Shown here: positions 23,801 to 33,867 of the stretch, in pieces
Layout of the letters: every line of letters starts with the position of its first letter
Numbering within the stretch: the stretch's first letter is position 1
Origin: Symbiodinium sp. CCMP2592
Lineage: Eukaryota; Sar; Dinophyceae; Suessiales; Symbiodiniaceae
Reading direction: 5' to 3'
Assembly (NCBI GenBank): GCA_905221615.1
Contig: CAJNDT010003835.1
Location: forward strand, 425,793-489,792
DNA: 64,000 bases
Translations under genes and position numbers: made by a program
The notes under the pieces: model-generated
Told to the model about the DNA's origin: nothing
The model's input: the letters and a program-made list of their open reading frames with translations, nothing else
Databases searched by the model: none

Positions 23801-24404
23801 ATGGTGCTCGGAAAGTGCAAGTATGGTTGTAACGGGTTGTAACTACCCTTGTATTTTGGGGGAAATCTCGCTATGAGCAAAATTTCAACGTCTATCACCC
23901 ACTAAGTCTCGTGATGATTGAAGTAGAACGCAATGTACGCAGTGTGCGTATTTGTGGCATCCCAGAGACTCCAATACCCCTTAACTAGGGAATATTCTTT
24001 AAATCAGATTAGGGATCCGACTATAATTTAAGGTATATTCCCTGATTAAGGGATATTGGAGTCTCTGGCATTTACATTGAACGAGGGATCGGCCTGACTT
24101 GGCGTATTGCCTTTTGCCATCGTGTTGGGTCTGGTCACATGTTGTACAGCCCCGAAGAGCTGAACCATATCCACACATATAGATAGATAGATATACAGCA
24201 GTGTGTATATATATATACATATGTATGATATAATATTTCTATTACTATATCAGGGTTTTTGATATGTAAAGCGGCAGTGCTTACCTTCATTTTGTTATCT
24301 CAGACTCGGGCACCGTGGAGCGCGACGAGTTCATCCAACCGCTTAGCCGGTGGGTACACGAGTCCAAGCGCCACGGCGAGAAGTTTGCGCTTTCGATGCT
24401 CTAA
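10008..24404 (+). CDS. Voltage-gated cation channel with C-terminal EF-hands (5' part not found)
   Basis: Exons placed by frame and family logic: 10008-10059 and 10982-11024 (S4, Arg every third residue, VMRIARIAR and LLKLFRRFSYLKEW), 11925-12002 and 12335-12373 (S5), 18067-18118 (pore, AGDSWGRIAVPVIE), 19038-19094 and 19511-19537 (S6), 20055-20105 and 20284-20330 (DTFAEAREKDV, acidic linker), 21232-21263 and 22160-22203 (EF-hand DEDGSGELTLSE), 23017-23061, 23540-23579 and 24304-24404 (second EF-hand DTDDSGTVERDE; stop TAA at 24402). Most junctions keep phase with AG acceptors and GC, GT or GA donors. S1-S3 and the extracellular loop between S5 and the pore were not located; 12374-18066 may hide a loop exon. 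By family it should pass Ca2+ or Na+ across a membrane under voltage control, with Ca2+ sensing at the C-terminus. Selectivity cannot be read. Confidence 0.85.
10424..10530. repeat. (TA)n microsatellite in a channel intron
   Basis: TA/TATATG repeats between the two S4 exons. Confidence 0.95.
10782..10890. mobile_element. IE-C copy with CATGT duplication
   Basis: GGGAGTTTCCGAAAATAGGG left end, inverse right end. CATGTGG flanks both sides. Within a channel intron. Confidence 0.85.
10903..10978. mobile_element. Short IE-B copy at a channel intron end
   Basis: A compact 76-bp IE-B. Its right end runs directly into the AAG acceptor of channel exon 10982-11024. Confidence 0.8.
11450..11540. mobile_element. 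IE-F-related copy in a channel intron
   Basis: CCAGGGCTCCTTATCATAG left and TTTTTGAGGCCCCCGGGG right, same core order as IE-F. Confidence 0.6.
12139..12240. mobile_element. IE-D copy in a channel intron
   Basis: CTACCCATAGACCCCGTAG left, CTATGGGCTCTATGGGTAG right; inner arms AGTTCCTTTTTGGG and CCCAAAAAGGAACT. In the intron between 12002 and 12335. Confidence 0.85.
13863..13960. mobile_element. IE-D copy
   Basis: TACCCATAGGCCCCATAGTA left; inner AGTTCCTTTTTGGG and CCCAAAAAGGAACTAC arms. In the long intron that holds the DUF2306 gene. Confidence 0.8.
14429..15106 (+). CDS. DUF2306-type multi-pass membrane protein, nested in a channel intron
   Basis: An intronless frame of 225 codons from the ATG at 14429. 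The open frame continues upstream to 14267 but without another ATG. Six hydrophobic segments are visible, around residues 7-28, 53-72, 90-105, 115-138, 150-170 and 175-200. A conserved HRWAGRVY motif (residues 84-91) is the hallmark I associate with the DUF2306 family of predicted membrane proteins, whose function is unknown to me. The gene lies on the same strand between channel exons 12335-12373 and 18067-18118. A host gene cut every 30-100 coding bases around an intact 678-base gene suggests late insertion, probably as a retrocopy. No clear leader relic precedes it. Confidence 0.75.
   Translation: MAYRAVNGFFVGGAVLIALYSWAVYGALTEWLIPLGRAVHPDMEAAFVTEKASIYLHALTSATALAIGPFQVIPSFRRTHMFAHRWAGRVYFLCGTMGSVTGGIVAMKAQGGVVGQVGFMCLSVAWTLSNMIGFAAIAFPKIRSVPVHERAMQISCALAYSAVSLRIMLPVAILTEFQPVYGAIAWLCWTVNLVVLEFIRCYFLDTSANNATPKIVTLEPAETSA
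15627..15729. mobile_element. IE-F copy downstream of the DUF2306 gene
   Basis: TAGGGGCCTTAATAATTACC left, GATTGAGGCCCCTATA right. Confidence 0.85.
16765..17385. repeat. Composite repeat block with a large inverted array
   Basis: Units of CGCTTGAAAATACCAATCG and CCGCTAGGTTTTT flank a central array. At 17011-17075 the array runs TTCACAGAATTTCACAGG; at 17076-17190 it runs in the inverse sense, GTGAAGATCTGTGAAATTC, giving a near-perfect hairpin centred at about 17077. In a channel intron. Confidence 0.85.
17395..17484. mobile_element. IE-F copy, left end trimmed
   Basis: The core GGTACCTATACTATTTTGGG and right end GTTATTGGCGCCCCTATA match IE-F. Confidence 0.7.
18471..18580. mobile_element. IE-H copy in a channel intron
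   Basis: GCAGGTTCATGGTTAGTTA left, AACTACCCATGAACCTCC right. Confidence 0.8.
18671..18777. mobile_element. IE-L copy in a channel intron
   Basis: GTGAGTAGGCAACCTTTAACC left; right end CCCCATGATACCCCGACAAG. A near-identical arrangement occurs at 37034-37140. Confidence 0.7.
19511..19537 (+). other. 27-nt microexon of the channel (S6)
   Basis: An AG acceptor at 19509-19510 is followed by nine codons (VLNLIVAVV) and a GC donor at 19538. It fits exactly between LTLVFG (ends 19094) and VDTFAEA (starts 20055), in phase 0 on both sides. Confidence 0.8.
19588..19698. mobile_element. IE-E copy in a channel intron
   Basis: GTCTCCGTTGTAGTCCC left and ACTACAACGGAGACTATAGG right. In the intron after the 27-nt microexon. 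Confidence 0.8.
20700..20960. repeat. TA, AG and CATATA microsatellites in a channel intron
   Basis: Runs of TATA, AGAGAG and TACATA repeats before exon 21232. Confidence 0.9.
21051..21203. mobile_element. IE-D copy with two left ends
   Basis: AGAGGCTCCATAGCAGTTCC at 21057 and again AGAGGCTCCATAGTAGTTCC at about 21115, sharing one right end (GGAACTACAATGGAGCC). Looks like partial duplication or nesting, in the channel intron before 21232. Confidence 0.75.
23178..23273. mobile_element. IE-F-like copy
   Basis: GGGGCTTTAGAATTAG left and CTAGTTATTTAGCCCCC right, AT-rich core. In a channel intron, preceded by another partial copy at about 23091-23160. Confidence 0.65.
23961..24069. mobile_element. 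IE-A copy in the last channel intron
   Basis: Same ends as 204-316 (CCCAGAGACTCCAATA...ATTGGAGTCTCTGG). Lies in the intron between channel exons 23540-23579 and 24304-24404. Confidence 0.8.
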
Positions 24405-24439
24405 TCCTTCTTGGATTCGCTGGCTCACTTATCCTGAGC

Positions 24440-24459
24440 CATATATATATATATATATG

Positions 24460-24501
<42 letters not shown>

Positions 24502-24590
24502 CATTATAACGTTGTATATGTGTGTATATATATATATGTATGTATGGATGTGTGTTTTCATCTATTATGTGTATATATATATATAATAGA
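24440..24590. repeat. (TA)n microsatellite just after the channel stop
   Basis: TATATA and TGTATG repeats beginning 36 bases after the TAA; would lie in the 3' untranslated region. Confidence 0.9.
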
Positions 24591-24784
24591 CTTCATGCTT
24601 ATGTATGTATCTACACATAGGGCACAGGGGTTGATATTCCAGTTTGCCTATGGGACCTCTACTTTTTGAGCAGTGGCTTCTAGTTTGTAGCAGGCTCGAG
24701 GATCCAAGCAAGGTTTCAGGGTTAAGACTTCTAGCCAGGGCCTCAGGCGGCATAGGGTTTAGGGTGGACGGTGTTCCAGGATTT

Positions 24785-24884
24785 GAGAGTTTCCGAAGAT
24801 GGGGGACCCTAATCTGGCACCTAGATAGTAGAATCCTTATTAGAAGGCCCCAAATTAAGGTACCCCAAATTTTCGGAAACTCCC
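24785..24884. mobile_element. IE-C copy, ATTT flanks
   Basis: GAGAGTTTCCGAAGATGGGG left, TTTTCGGAAACTCCC right, ATTT on both sides. Downstream of the channel stop. Confidence 0.82.
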
Positions 24885-25099
24885 ATTTCGACGTCTTTCG
24901 AGGTTTGATGAACTTCAGAGGCTCGGACAGGTAGTTGCAATATCTTAATAGTAGAGTTTGGGGTGCTAGGGGGCTCTCTAGGGGGTTCTGCTCAACACTG
25001 GATGGGTGGGCTTGAGTAAAAGCTGGAAACAAACATCCCTTTACCAAGTTCAATAGCTTGGGAGTTGGAATAGAGGCCCGAAGGATTGCAATGATTATT

Positions 25100-25222
25100 C
25101 CTCAGGGCTCCTTCTTACAACTATACATTGTGGTACACTATTCTTCCTTAGGTTCCTTGGGTTTCCTTCATAGAACTACATTGACACATACACCAAGACC
25201 CTGTTAAACTTATGAAGGCCCT
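25100..25222. mobile_element. IE-F-related copy (CAGGGCTCC type)
   Basis: CTCAGGGCTCCTTCTTACAA left and CTTATGAAGGCCCTAG right. The copy at 11450-11540 has the same variant ends. Confidence 0.55.
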
Positions 25223-25604
25223 AGAGAAAAGGGCTCCAAGACCTCAAGTCTCACAATAGGTACATGAGGGGTGTACGTAAAGCCCGAACGATCCCAAGCC
25301 CCAAAGTTTTAATCTCCAAGGCCTAAGCTAGAGACCCCATGCTATGCTTGGAGCATGCAGCATGGACAAGAGTGGGCCCGAATTCGATTCTGTGACGATT
25401 CCAACTTCCATGATCTCAGGGCCTGGGTGCAGAGACTGGAGTAGAGTAGTGTGTGTTTTGGATCCCTTCTGCAGTCCGGGTGTGTATGTACAGAGCCTTG
25501 ATACTTCCAAGGTTCCAAATGAGGTGAGGCCACCCCCCGACATTATTAGTGACCACAAGGCATAGTGGCAATCAAGATAAAGTCTTCTTATGTTCCCAGT
25601 AATA

Positions 25605-25692
25605 TAGAGGCCTAAATGATTACCAACACTGTTTTGAATTGTGGTGATAGTATAAGGGACCCCAAGACCCTATTCTAATTATTAAGGCCCCT
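25605..25692. mobile_element. IE-F copy
   Basis: TAGAGGCCTAAATGATTACC left, TCTAATTATTAAGGCCCCTA right. Confidence 0.75.
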
Positions 25693-25905
25693 ACATTATA
25701 CCACTACTAGTGCATGGCGGGCCTAGGACCGCTCCTCGCTTCATCAAGTACAACTTGATGCGATCCTTGCACGAGCAAGAGCAGTTTCTCGATTCAAGTC
25801 GGTCCATGTGTGGTGCTTCCTGATAACACGTCAAAGCACCCCACCCGCCCCCATGCAGTTGCTGGGATTAGAGTGTTTTGCCTTACGGTCGGGAGCTAAT
25901 TTTAC

Positions 25906-26012
25906 TTGAAGGTTCGTGGATAGTTCTAAGTGGGGTTTGAAGTCCTGTAACCTTGTTTTCAGCTAGCGCAACCCTGCTTATATCTTTACTTATAACTACC
26001 CACACGAACCTC
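25906..26012. mobile_element. IE-H copy
   Basis: TTGAAGGTTCGTGGATAGTT left, TATAACTACCCACACGAACC right. Confidence 0.75.
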
Positions 26013-26325
26013 CTGCTACAGGTCCGGCTGGGTCTGGGTTTGGCTGAACGTGGCGGGTTCAACAGCTTCACGACGGACATTCCTCGCATGTTTTAGAGCC
26101 TTGTAGCCTCCCCCGCACTCCTTGTGAGTGTCACGGCCGGATTCTTGCCACGAGGCTGAAAAAGATCACTGAGGTGAGATTCGCAGCTTGTCTTGACCTT
26201 GAAGCATAGCTTCCAGAAAGCATAGGGGCCCTAGTCATTGGTCGCGTCGAGTATAGACCCGGCACAGAGGCACCGTTTTTCACCCCCCAAATAAGACCCC
26301 CGAAAAGCCTCTGAGAGCTCCTGGT

Positions 26326-26427
26326 TAGAAGGGGGCCCCCACCCTGTAGTAGTGGTATAATTGGAATATAATAGGGCCCTAATATAATCCTTATAGTCAC
26401 TATTACAGGGTGGGGGCAGCTCCTAAG
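26326..26427. mobile_element. IE-G copy
   Basis: GGCCCCCACCCTGTAGTAGTG left, CTATTACAGGGTGGGGGC right; palindromic AGGGCCCT core. Confidence 0.85.
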
Positions 26428-27006
26428 CTCCTGGTGTCAAATACCACTCGCAGCAGCCCTTGTTTTGACGCTGCTACGATTGGCTGACGCTTTTACCCTT
26501 GTGGCTCTAGGGGTTTAGGCTTCTAGGGAAGTACATAGAGAAGATCTCTTGGGGTGCAGGGTCCAGGGCGTTCAGGGTTTGTAGGGTCTAGGGCATAGTC
26601 AGCATTCAGTATTGCAACAGACTTACATGCCGCGCATGTGTACCAAATGTCCGTTTCGCAGGCAGTGACCCCAAAGCGAAGATCTGATCTCTTTTTATTC
26701 GGGTGCATATTGCATTTGTGAACATGCGTGGCGGCGCAAGTTAGCCAAATTCAGAACAAAGCTCATCCAGAGCGCCCCTCCTTACACACAGCATACCTCT
26801 GTAGGTTCAGAAGGACCGGGCGGACTGTAAAGCGAATTCCCTTTGCTTGGAGAGTCTATCTGACGACCGCATGAGAATTTGTGGCACCGCTGTTCCGCGC
26901 ATGATGTTCGAATATAGCTACTGCTTGTGCCCCTGGCTTGTCAGTCAAGCACTTGAACTGTCTCGTAGAATCATAGTCACGGCCCTTCGCACCGCACGTT
27001 TTCCGG

Positions 27007-27065
27007 CATTTCGACGATCCGGAAGCTCAGGACCAGATGAACAAGGACATCCAAAGGCCCTTGTC
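27007..27065 (+). CDS. Candidate exon, unidentified
   Basis: An open frame reading HFDDPEAQDQMNKDIQRPL with G/C-ending codons. No clear acceptor directly upstream; a GT follows. Lies in an otherwise gene-poor stretch. Confidence 0.3.
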
Positions 27066-27419
27066 GGTTGATGTGAGACGTGAAACCGGACTATGCCTAA
27101 ACTGTCAGCACCTAAGCTGGGCTGGTGAGGGCTGCAGCAAGCGCAGCTTTAGGTTTTGGCCGTAAGTGGATGCAAATTCTGCGACTGCAGTGTAGGGCGA
27201 TAGGATGATTCCGCTGCAGTCAAGTTCTCAATTCCTGTCTGCCATGAATATAGGTTGCTCCTGTATTACTGTATAGATGCGGAAAAGGTGGCTCTAGTCG
27301 AGGAACATCATTTATTTCGTATGTTACTACAGTCTCTGCTGAGACATACCATGGTATAACACCCAAACCCCGCGTTCTAAAACATCATGCTACAAAGCCC
27401 GTTTTGCACCCCTTAGAAA

Positions 27420-27790
27420 AACCTGAGTAGTAGTAGTAGTCGTCGTCGTCGTCGTTGTCGTAGTCGTAGTAGTCGTAGAAGCAGCAGTCGCAGCCGCAGT
27501 CGCAATAGTAGAGTATAGTAGCAGTTGCAGGAGCAGGAGCAGGAATAGGAGTAGGAGCAGGAGTAGGAGTAGGAGCAGGAGTAGGAGTAGGAGTAGTAGG
27601 CGGCGGTGGTGGTATTGGGGCGGTGGTGCTGGCGCTGGCGCTCGCGCTGGTGCTGTTGCTGGTGCTGGTGCTGGTGCGGTGCCGGTGCTGGTGCTGGTGC
27701 TGGTGGTGGTCGTGGTGGTGGCGGCGGCAGTTGCAGCGGCAGGAGCACGAGCTGCAGCAGCAGCAGCAGCAGCAGCTGCAGCTGCTGCAT
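27420..27790. repeat. GTA/GCA/GGT trinucleotide tract
   Basis: Imperfect repeats of AGT, AGGAGC, GGTGCT and GCAGCA. Long open frames on both strands are low-complexity. Confidence 0.92.
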
Positions 27791-28245
27791 TCGTTCACAA
27801 AAAGCGGTAGTGTCATTGTAGCAGGTGTCGTTGCACAGTGATTAGCCGTGGCCGTAGTGGCACCAATGCGAATTTGATGGCAAGGTAAAAGTGGTGGTTT
27901 GATGTTGGCAACATTGCCAGTGGTAGGAAAGCGCCGTTACTGTCATGCACTGCTTCGAGGATAGGGAACCATACCTGCCGGCGCGGCGACCACGATCGTG
28001 AGATTGACAAGGGGAGAACCGGGCCCAATTGCCAGTACGGACTCAGAAGCCCTAAACCTTTTGCGATGAAAACTTAGTATCTAAGCACGAAGCCCTAAGC
28101 CTTATATAAATCCGAAACTGGTAGTCATGCATCTTGCGCCCTGCACACCCCGTGAGTCTTAACCCTTAGCCCTACATCTGAAATTTTAAACTGCCCTAAA
28201 CACTAAGCCGCTATGAGCACTTCAAGCCGGAGCCCTCCACGCCAG

Positions 28246-28290
28246 GATCGCGCTGAGCCTCGGCATCCGACTGGAGCGCACTTCCTCAAG
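28246..28290 (+). CDS. Candidate exon, unidentified
   Basis: An AG acceptor (28244-28245) is followed by an open frame (IALSLGIRLERTSS) with strong third-position G/C. The donor is not evident. No family recognised. Confidence 0.3.
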
Positions 28291-28931
28291 TAGGCCGAGC
28301 CTTTTGCCGAGGGATCCGCCTACAAGAAATGCTTCGTCAATGCAAAGGGACCCTTTTTTTGTTGTTTGATATTTTGAAATAGATCAAATGATGCTTCCTT
28401 GTGTCCTGCCCAAAAGGGACCAAGATTAGTGATCCTTTTGTTTGTTTTCGTGGTTTGGCTGTCTGATGTTTTGAAAGCCCCTTGTGAGCGTCGAAACATG
28501 ATCCCTCCTTTCCTGCCCAAAAGGGACCTAGATTAGAGCCACCTGAAGTCTGTTGCCCAAAGATTCGAACATTAAGTTCGGTGTTGGGCCGCGCCTGAAC
28601 TTCGATTGGGGTGACTTTGTCCATAGAGGGGGCATTGATACGGGTACATTATTTGATTTTTGTGTATATATTCGCACATGACAGCACGATTTTATGGGGA
28701 CTGCGCAGGGTTTTGATATTACTAGATAAGTATTCAGGCCACTACGGACCCGGGCAAAGTGATGGCATTTGCCTGTAACTTCGGTGTCGGACGTGATTGT
28801 CGAAATCTGACATGTGAGCAAGACAGGTTGAACTCTCACTCGAAGTTGCCGTGACAGTGATCAACAACCCTGTGAAGTCTAAGCTCCCATCAGCCACAAG
28901 AGCTTAAAGCCCATACTACAGGGGGCCTGAT

Positions 28932-29028
28932 GGGGCCGTACTAAATACCTATACTATCGTGGGGTTCCTTATTATGAGATAAGGATGATGGGCCCTCAAA
29001 CCCTATTCTAATTACTTATTAAGGGCCA
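28932..29028. mobile_element. IE-F copy before candidate exon 29075
   Basis: GGGGCCGTACTAAATACC left, TCTAATTACTTATTAAGGGCC right. Confidence 0.75.
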
Positions 29029-29074
29029 CGGTACCACACCGGTTCCAGCTCCAAATTCTCCGGTCTTCTTAGAG

Positions 29075-29140
29075 GCCGAAAGAGAACAAGAAGTCGTCCC
29101 TGATCCGGGCATCAAAGGACCTTGTGAGCCAAGCAGCAAT
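29075..29140 (+). CDS. Candidate exon with canonical donor, unidentified
   Basis: An AG acceptor at 29073-29074 and an open frame (PKENKKSSLIRASKDLVSQA), ending at GTGAGT at 29141, a strong canonical donor. IE-F (28932-29028) lies just upstream in the presumed intron. Basic, lysine-rich peptide; no family recognised. Confidence 0.5.
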
Positions 29141-29768
29141 GTGAGTTCGATTCCGTATTAGAGTCTTCAAGCGAGGGTTTAGGAGTTAAGGGTTTAGGGT
29201 TTTTTTCAACTGTTCAACTTTTCGGTGGCCTTTCCCTGAGCTCCAAGGTAGTGTGTGCCAGGGAAGACCTCCCGAGATTACGGCGTCAGAAGGTCAGGCC
29301 TCCCCCAAGACCGGGCTACCCCAAGTTGTACTCATAGTCAGTCAGTAAGCCTGCTACTTCGACTGTAGGTCATTTTGGCAAGGGCTTCGAGGAAGGTTTG
29401 CCGCGACATCAACCCTAAATCAAACTAACCCTGCAATACGGGCCTCGTCCTTACAAAGTAGTAGGGAAAAACCAGCAAAGGGCTCAGAGTCATCGCCTGA
29501 AGCCGTCCGCAATTGTAAACAAAGGTAAACAACAGGGCTCGATGCTGTGCAAGTCCTACAGTAGCCTTCCCTCGAAGCCAGCCAGGGTGAATTCGTACTT
29601 TGTGCATGAGACAAGGCATTGACATTTGCGGTTCTGCCCGCATGCACGTATGCAGGTGCGTTCACGTAATGTTCGTTGTCCCTCAACCCCCAAACCCTAA
29701 ACGCTGCGAGCCAAGAACCTCGTCTGGCTGTGTCCGAGTTGCGAGAGCGTAAATGGCGGTTTCCTGAG

Positions 29769-29823
29769 TTCGTCAGATACCAAGGGAAAGCCGAAGACCA
29801 CGTCATCCGATGGCTCCTTGCCG
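29769..29823 (+). CDS. Candidate exon, strand ambiguous
   Basis: The + strand reads FVRYQGKAEDHVIRWLLAG between an AG acceptor and a GT. The opposite strand is also open, with good codon bias (KEPSDDVVFGFPLVSDELRK). All identified genes here are on +, so + is listed. Confidence 0.25.
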
Positions 29824-29920
29824 GTGGTGATGGGAGTTGAGGGTTTGGGGTTTGTAAGGTTTAGTGCTTCGGGTGTAGAGCCCGGTCTGACAAAGGGTTT
29901 AGGGTTTAGAGGTTGCAAGT

Positions 29921-29921
29921 C

Positions 29922-29973
<52 letters not shown>
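29921..29973. repeat. (AG)n microsatellite
   Basis: About 25 AG units with one AA break. Confidence 0.95.
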
Positions 29974-29975
<2 letters not shown>

Positions 29976-30590
29976 AATCATGCTCCTAGAGGCACTTCAG
30001 AGAGACCCGTGCGTTGCAAGTAGTGGCACACGTACGCAAGGTTCAGTGTTGTTCGTCTCAACTCTATCGCACATCCAAGCCTTGTTCCAGAGATCCACTC
30101 TTTGTTTCAAGTGTCCGCGAGTTTTGAGTTCATGGGTGGTATTCTTAGGAGGTTCTGATGAGTAATTACGGCCTCTGTTTCCGGAAGCACTTTCGAGACC
30201 CTGGTACGCTCGGCATTTGCTTCACGATGCCTTCACGTGATTAAAGTAAGCAAACCTTGTAACTGTTAAAGGCTGTGCAATCAAGACAAGGCACACCTGA
30301 GTGTCTTGAGCCGCTTTCGAACTTGTCTCGTTTCTGCAGATGCTTCCCAATGCTTCGCCCAGGTTCCCTAATGTGGCTTTTGTGAAGGCCCCAAGTCACC
30401 ACACCTGCATCACGCAGAACTTGCAAGTGCTTCTCTATCACTCCTACTTTTCCATCACGAAGAAGCAGCCTTTGTGATTCAAAAGTGGCGAGCAAACTCA
30501 ATGTTACTTCGTGAGGCTGAAGCCCTATCCGGCTTCTTCTTTCCCAACACAGGCTCCCTAAGCCCTGTAAACCCTAAACCTTTAAACCAG

Positions 30591-30707
30591 AACCCGCCAA
30601 AGGTGATGAGGTACAGACGACTCTCTCCGCACCCGACGAAACGGCCTCGCAAGTGTCGGACGCCTTCGATGAACCAGGCTCCCTCGCAGGCCTTTATTGC
30701 CCGGCAA
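30591..30707 (+). CDS. Candidate exon, acidic, unidentified
   Basis: An open frame after an AG at 30589-30590 (DEVQTTLSAPDETASQVSDA, then FDEPGSLAGLYCPAK). Strong coding bias, no domain. Surrounded by telomere-like repeats. Confidence 0.4.
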
Positions 30708-31116
30708 AGATTGGGGTTCAAGGTTCAGCAAGACGGAGGACACCGCCCAAATCCTGACCCCGAAACCCTAAAACCTAAAAGCCCTGAGCCCTAAACCCTA
30801 AAGCCCTAAACCTGAACCCTGACGATGCTTTTCGTCTCCACGCGGGCACATTTGGAAGCACCAAATTTAGGGTTCAGGGTTTAGGGTTGCATTCAAGGGC
30901 TCAGGCGGCTAGCTGCCACGCGTCCTTGCGTGCAAGCCTGCAGCAAAAGGGGGGTTGTTTAGGGTTGCTTTTAAGGACTCCATAAGGGTAGTATGCGGCT
31001 TGAGGGTTTATCTTAGGGTTCCTTTTACGGGTTTAGGGTTTATGCAGGGTTTCTAGGTTTAAGGCATGAAACTCTGAATGAAGTCTGGACTACCCTACCC
31101 CTACCTCAAACCCTTC

Positions 31117-31183
31117 AATGATCCTTGCGTCCAGAACCCCGAAGCAGTGCCGTCCCTGGTCGAGCGGGCCCGGAGACAAACAT
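31117..31183 (+). CDS. Candidate exon, unidentified
   Basis: An open frame (NDPCVQNPEAVPSLVERARR) with G/C-ending codons, ending at a GTAGAG donor (31184). The acceptor is not certain. Confidence 0.35.
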
Positions 31184-32195
31184 GTAGAGTTATGCAATGC
31201 TGAATATATACATGTCTTCGGAAGCTCCAATGAAGTTCATCAGGGGTAAGCTGCAGGTAGGTGTGTAACTCTTCGCTATAGAATGCTTTTCCAAGACAGA
31301 CCGCAAGTGACCCGGCGACATGGATCGTCATGTGCGAAATGAGGTTCTGTGCAAGTCGCCGCTTTCGGGTTGGGAATCGTTGCCTTCAATATTTTACATG
31401 TTGGCAAGTGATGGTGTGACTGAGCTACAACTCCGACCTCAGTTTTGCGATTTGGCGTCTAGCCGTGTAATGTGGTGCAGTAGAGGTGTGGGGCTCTTTG
31501 AACCGCATAGTTGCATTCCCGTCACCGCTTGAGTATTCCAACGTATGAATTGTCCATTTGATCGTGTGTCATGGGCCGCTGATATATTGTAAATCCCCAT
31601 GAGATCCGCAAAAGAGCGCTGAAGATTAAATAGATAGCTAAAAAGTGCCAGGCCGCGCAATGTCCACTATACAAACCTGAGGTCCAAAACCCGCAAGCTG
31701 CAGTAGCCGGCTCACAACTGAAATTGAACCAGCTCTACTAGTAGCCGTTCGCTTCTGCCCCGTAGGTACGTAGGCTCCCCACAAACAGGCATGTGCCGGT
31801 GATGATGCAATCATCGCAAGCCGTGTTCCCTTGATCGAAGCGTTTCTGCACCATAAACCTCGGCTAACCATGAAGGATCTCCATAGCAATGTAGGGATCT
31901 TGCTAGGCAGCCCGAACCCTCAAATTCCTGAAGGCTCGCCCGGCTTCACTCCGGGCCTCACTGCTGCACGGCAGTCGTTGCGCAAGGAGCATGGCGAGTG
32001 TGGGATCGGATGTCTCGAAAGATGTTTGGGAACAAGACGAGCGGTAGGTGGAAGTGGGAGAGCGAAGACCGTCTCATGTTTGTTATTAATTACGATTTTT
32101 TATCTACTGTTATGAGTGTTATTGTCATTATTGCTATGCTTATGTTTATGGTGGTTATAACTATTAGTGTGAAAAAACGTCGTTGTTTCTACAAT

Positions 32196-32289
32196 GATGG
32201 CCCTGGTGAGGATCCGCCGATGCTCTTCCATGCACAGTCCACGCAAGATTTGGAGCAGGCCCTGCCTCAGGGAACCCACACCTCGCGGC
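32196..32289 (+). CDS. Candidate exon, unidentified
   Basis: An open frame (DGPGEDPPMLFHAQSTQDLE, then QALPQG) with coding-type composition. Borders unresolved; no family recognised. Confidence 0.3.
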
Positions 32290-32769
32290 ATAATCCCCGG
32301 TTCGTATGATATGAAATACACATTCTCTCTGTGCATATCTACCCACACATACACACATTTGTTCTACCTTATGTACGGCTTTATACGGCGCTTCCCTCCA
32401 AACATCCAAACCCTTCGAGCCTTAGTCCCGGCCGTAGCAATATGTTGTTGCTGTAACCACGATGTGATCTCGTCAGTACGCTTTCAGAAAGCCCGGGCGA
32501 TGCGGGCCTTTGCTGAATCCTGATGCTGTACCGGCCAGCTGCAACGCTGCAGGTAATTATCACACATCTGAGTGCAGAAGGAAGAAGAAGAGATACGTTA
32601 TCAACACCTAAGGTATAAATCCAATCGCATATTCGCACCTTTCGGGTTCATGTGGTGTGGGCAGGGTTTGCCGAGGCCTTGCAGCGGACGTTTCAATAAC
32701 AGCTTCTAAGGATCATGGAGATGTTCGGCCAGCCAACACCTTGGACGACCTAAAGCCTGAAACTCCATA

Positions 32770-32842
32770 TGGGGGTTTCCGAAAATTAGGGGTCCCTTAT
32801 TTTAGGGTCCTATATTAGGGTCCCCTATTTTCGGAAACTCCC
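32770..32842. mobile_element. Short IE-C copy, CATATG flanks
   Basis: A deleted 73-bp form with complete ends. CCATATG/CCATATGG on either side. Confidence 0.85.
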
Positions 32843-33867
32843 ATATGGAATAACATAGACAGTGTGCAGTATTGAATTTAGAAGTCAAGGTTTTTAAATA
32901 CATATATATATATATATATAGATATATAAGTATATGTATATAAGTATACACATACAAGATGTAGTAACAAGTCAACATCTGTCATGTAAAATCTAGTATC
33001 AATCTTGACATGAGATCGACTCAGGTGGCTCCCCACGGGGTGAATACCTTGGATTTCTCGAGCTTCAAAGACTCTTGGCAGCATAGCGTTAAGGGATTTC
33101 GGGTTTAGAATTTAGGGCGTAGGGGCAGCTACGCCCAGGTTTTGCTGTCTCCGGGGGTTGCATAGCAATAGCTGGCGAGGTTTCTGCCCTGCGAACGAAT
33201 ATCTAGCCAACTCCTTCCGATATCTTCGGGTCGTTGTTGATTATACTACAGAGGAGCTCCATAAACTACACATTCTGTGTGAGTTTATTGTCACAACCAC
33301 GGCGGGTTCGAGCAGTAGACGCAGAAGCCCAATAACCGAGTAGTCTCTCATGTCTTGTATGTCGGATTTTAGTGTCTTTGCATCTTTGCGCTGCCGCTGT
33401 TTTATGATATTCGGGTGACAGCTCTTATTAATTATCTGATAATCTTCAGCCATCCCATCTGTCCGGAAATTATTTTTGATTGGTAACAATTTGCGGCCGG
33501 TTAAGAATAATCGCGCTGACTCGGCTTCCATAAGCGAGCCTTTGACTCTGAATATCTGTCAGGAATGCTCCTGCTATCAAAAGCCCGGCTGCGTTTGTGA
33601 ACCATGAGCTCGTTTATTGCTATATGGCCCGACCATAGAACCTGGTGCCTGAATTGGTGAGTCATAACCATCGTCATCATCATCTGCCTTTTTTCTTAGC
33701 TCTTGAGGCTTGTCGAGGGGCAAACATCCGCAAAGCTATGTATCGACACTCTCAGAACCCATGCTGTGGCCTCCCGCTTTCCCAAGACGGCATAGATGAA
33801 GCTATTAATGCAGACGCAGAGCGAATGATCGTACATCGATGTCAGCAATCCCTGTAGCTGCTTGTGA

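Larger units (their letters stand above)
24405..33863. other. 9 kb with scattered exon-like patches
   Basis: IE-C, F, G and H copies, two trinucleotide or dinucleotide tracts and telomere-like repeats, with the weak exon candidates listed separately. Nothing could be joined into a recognisable protein. Confidence 0.45.

Noticed and set aside
27385-27821. Overlapping open frames on both strands
   Set aside because: Low-complexity repeat products, open in several frames at once.
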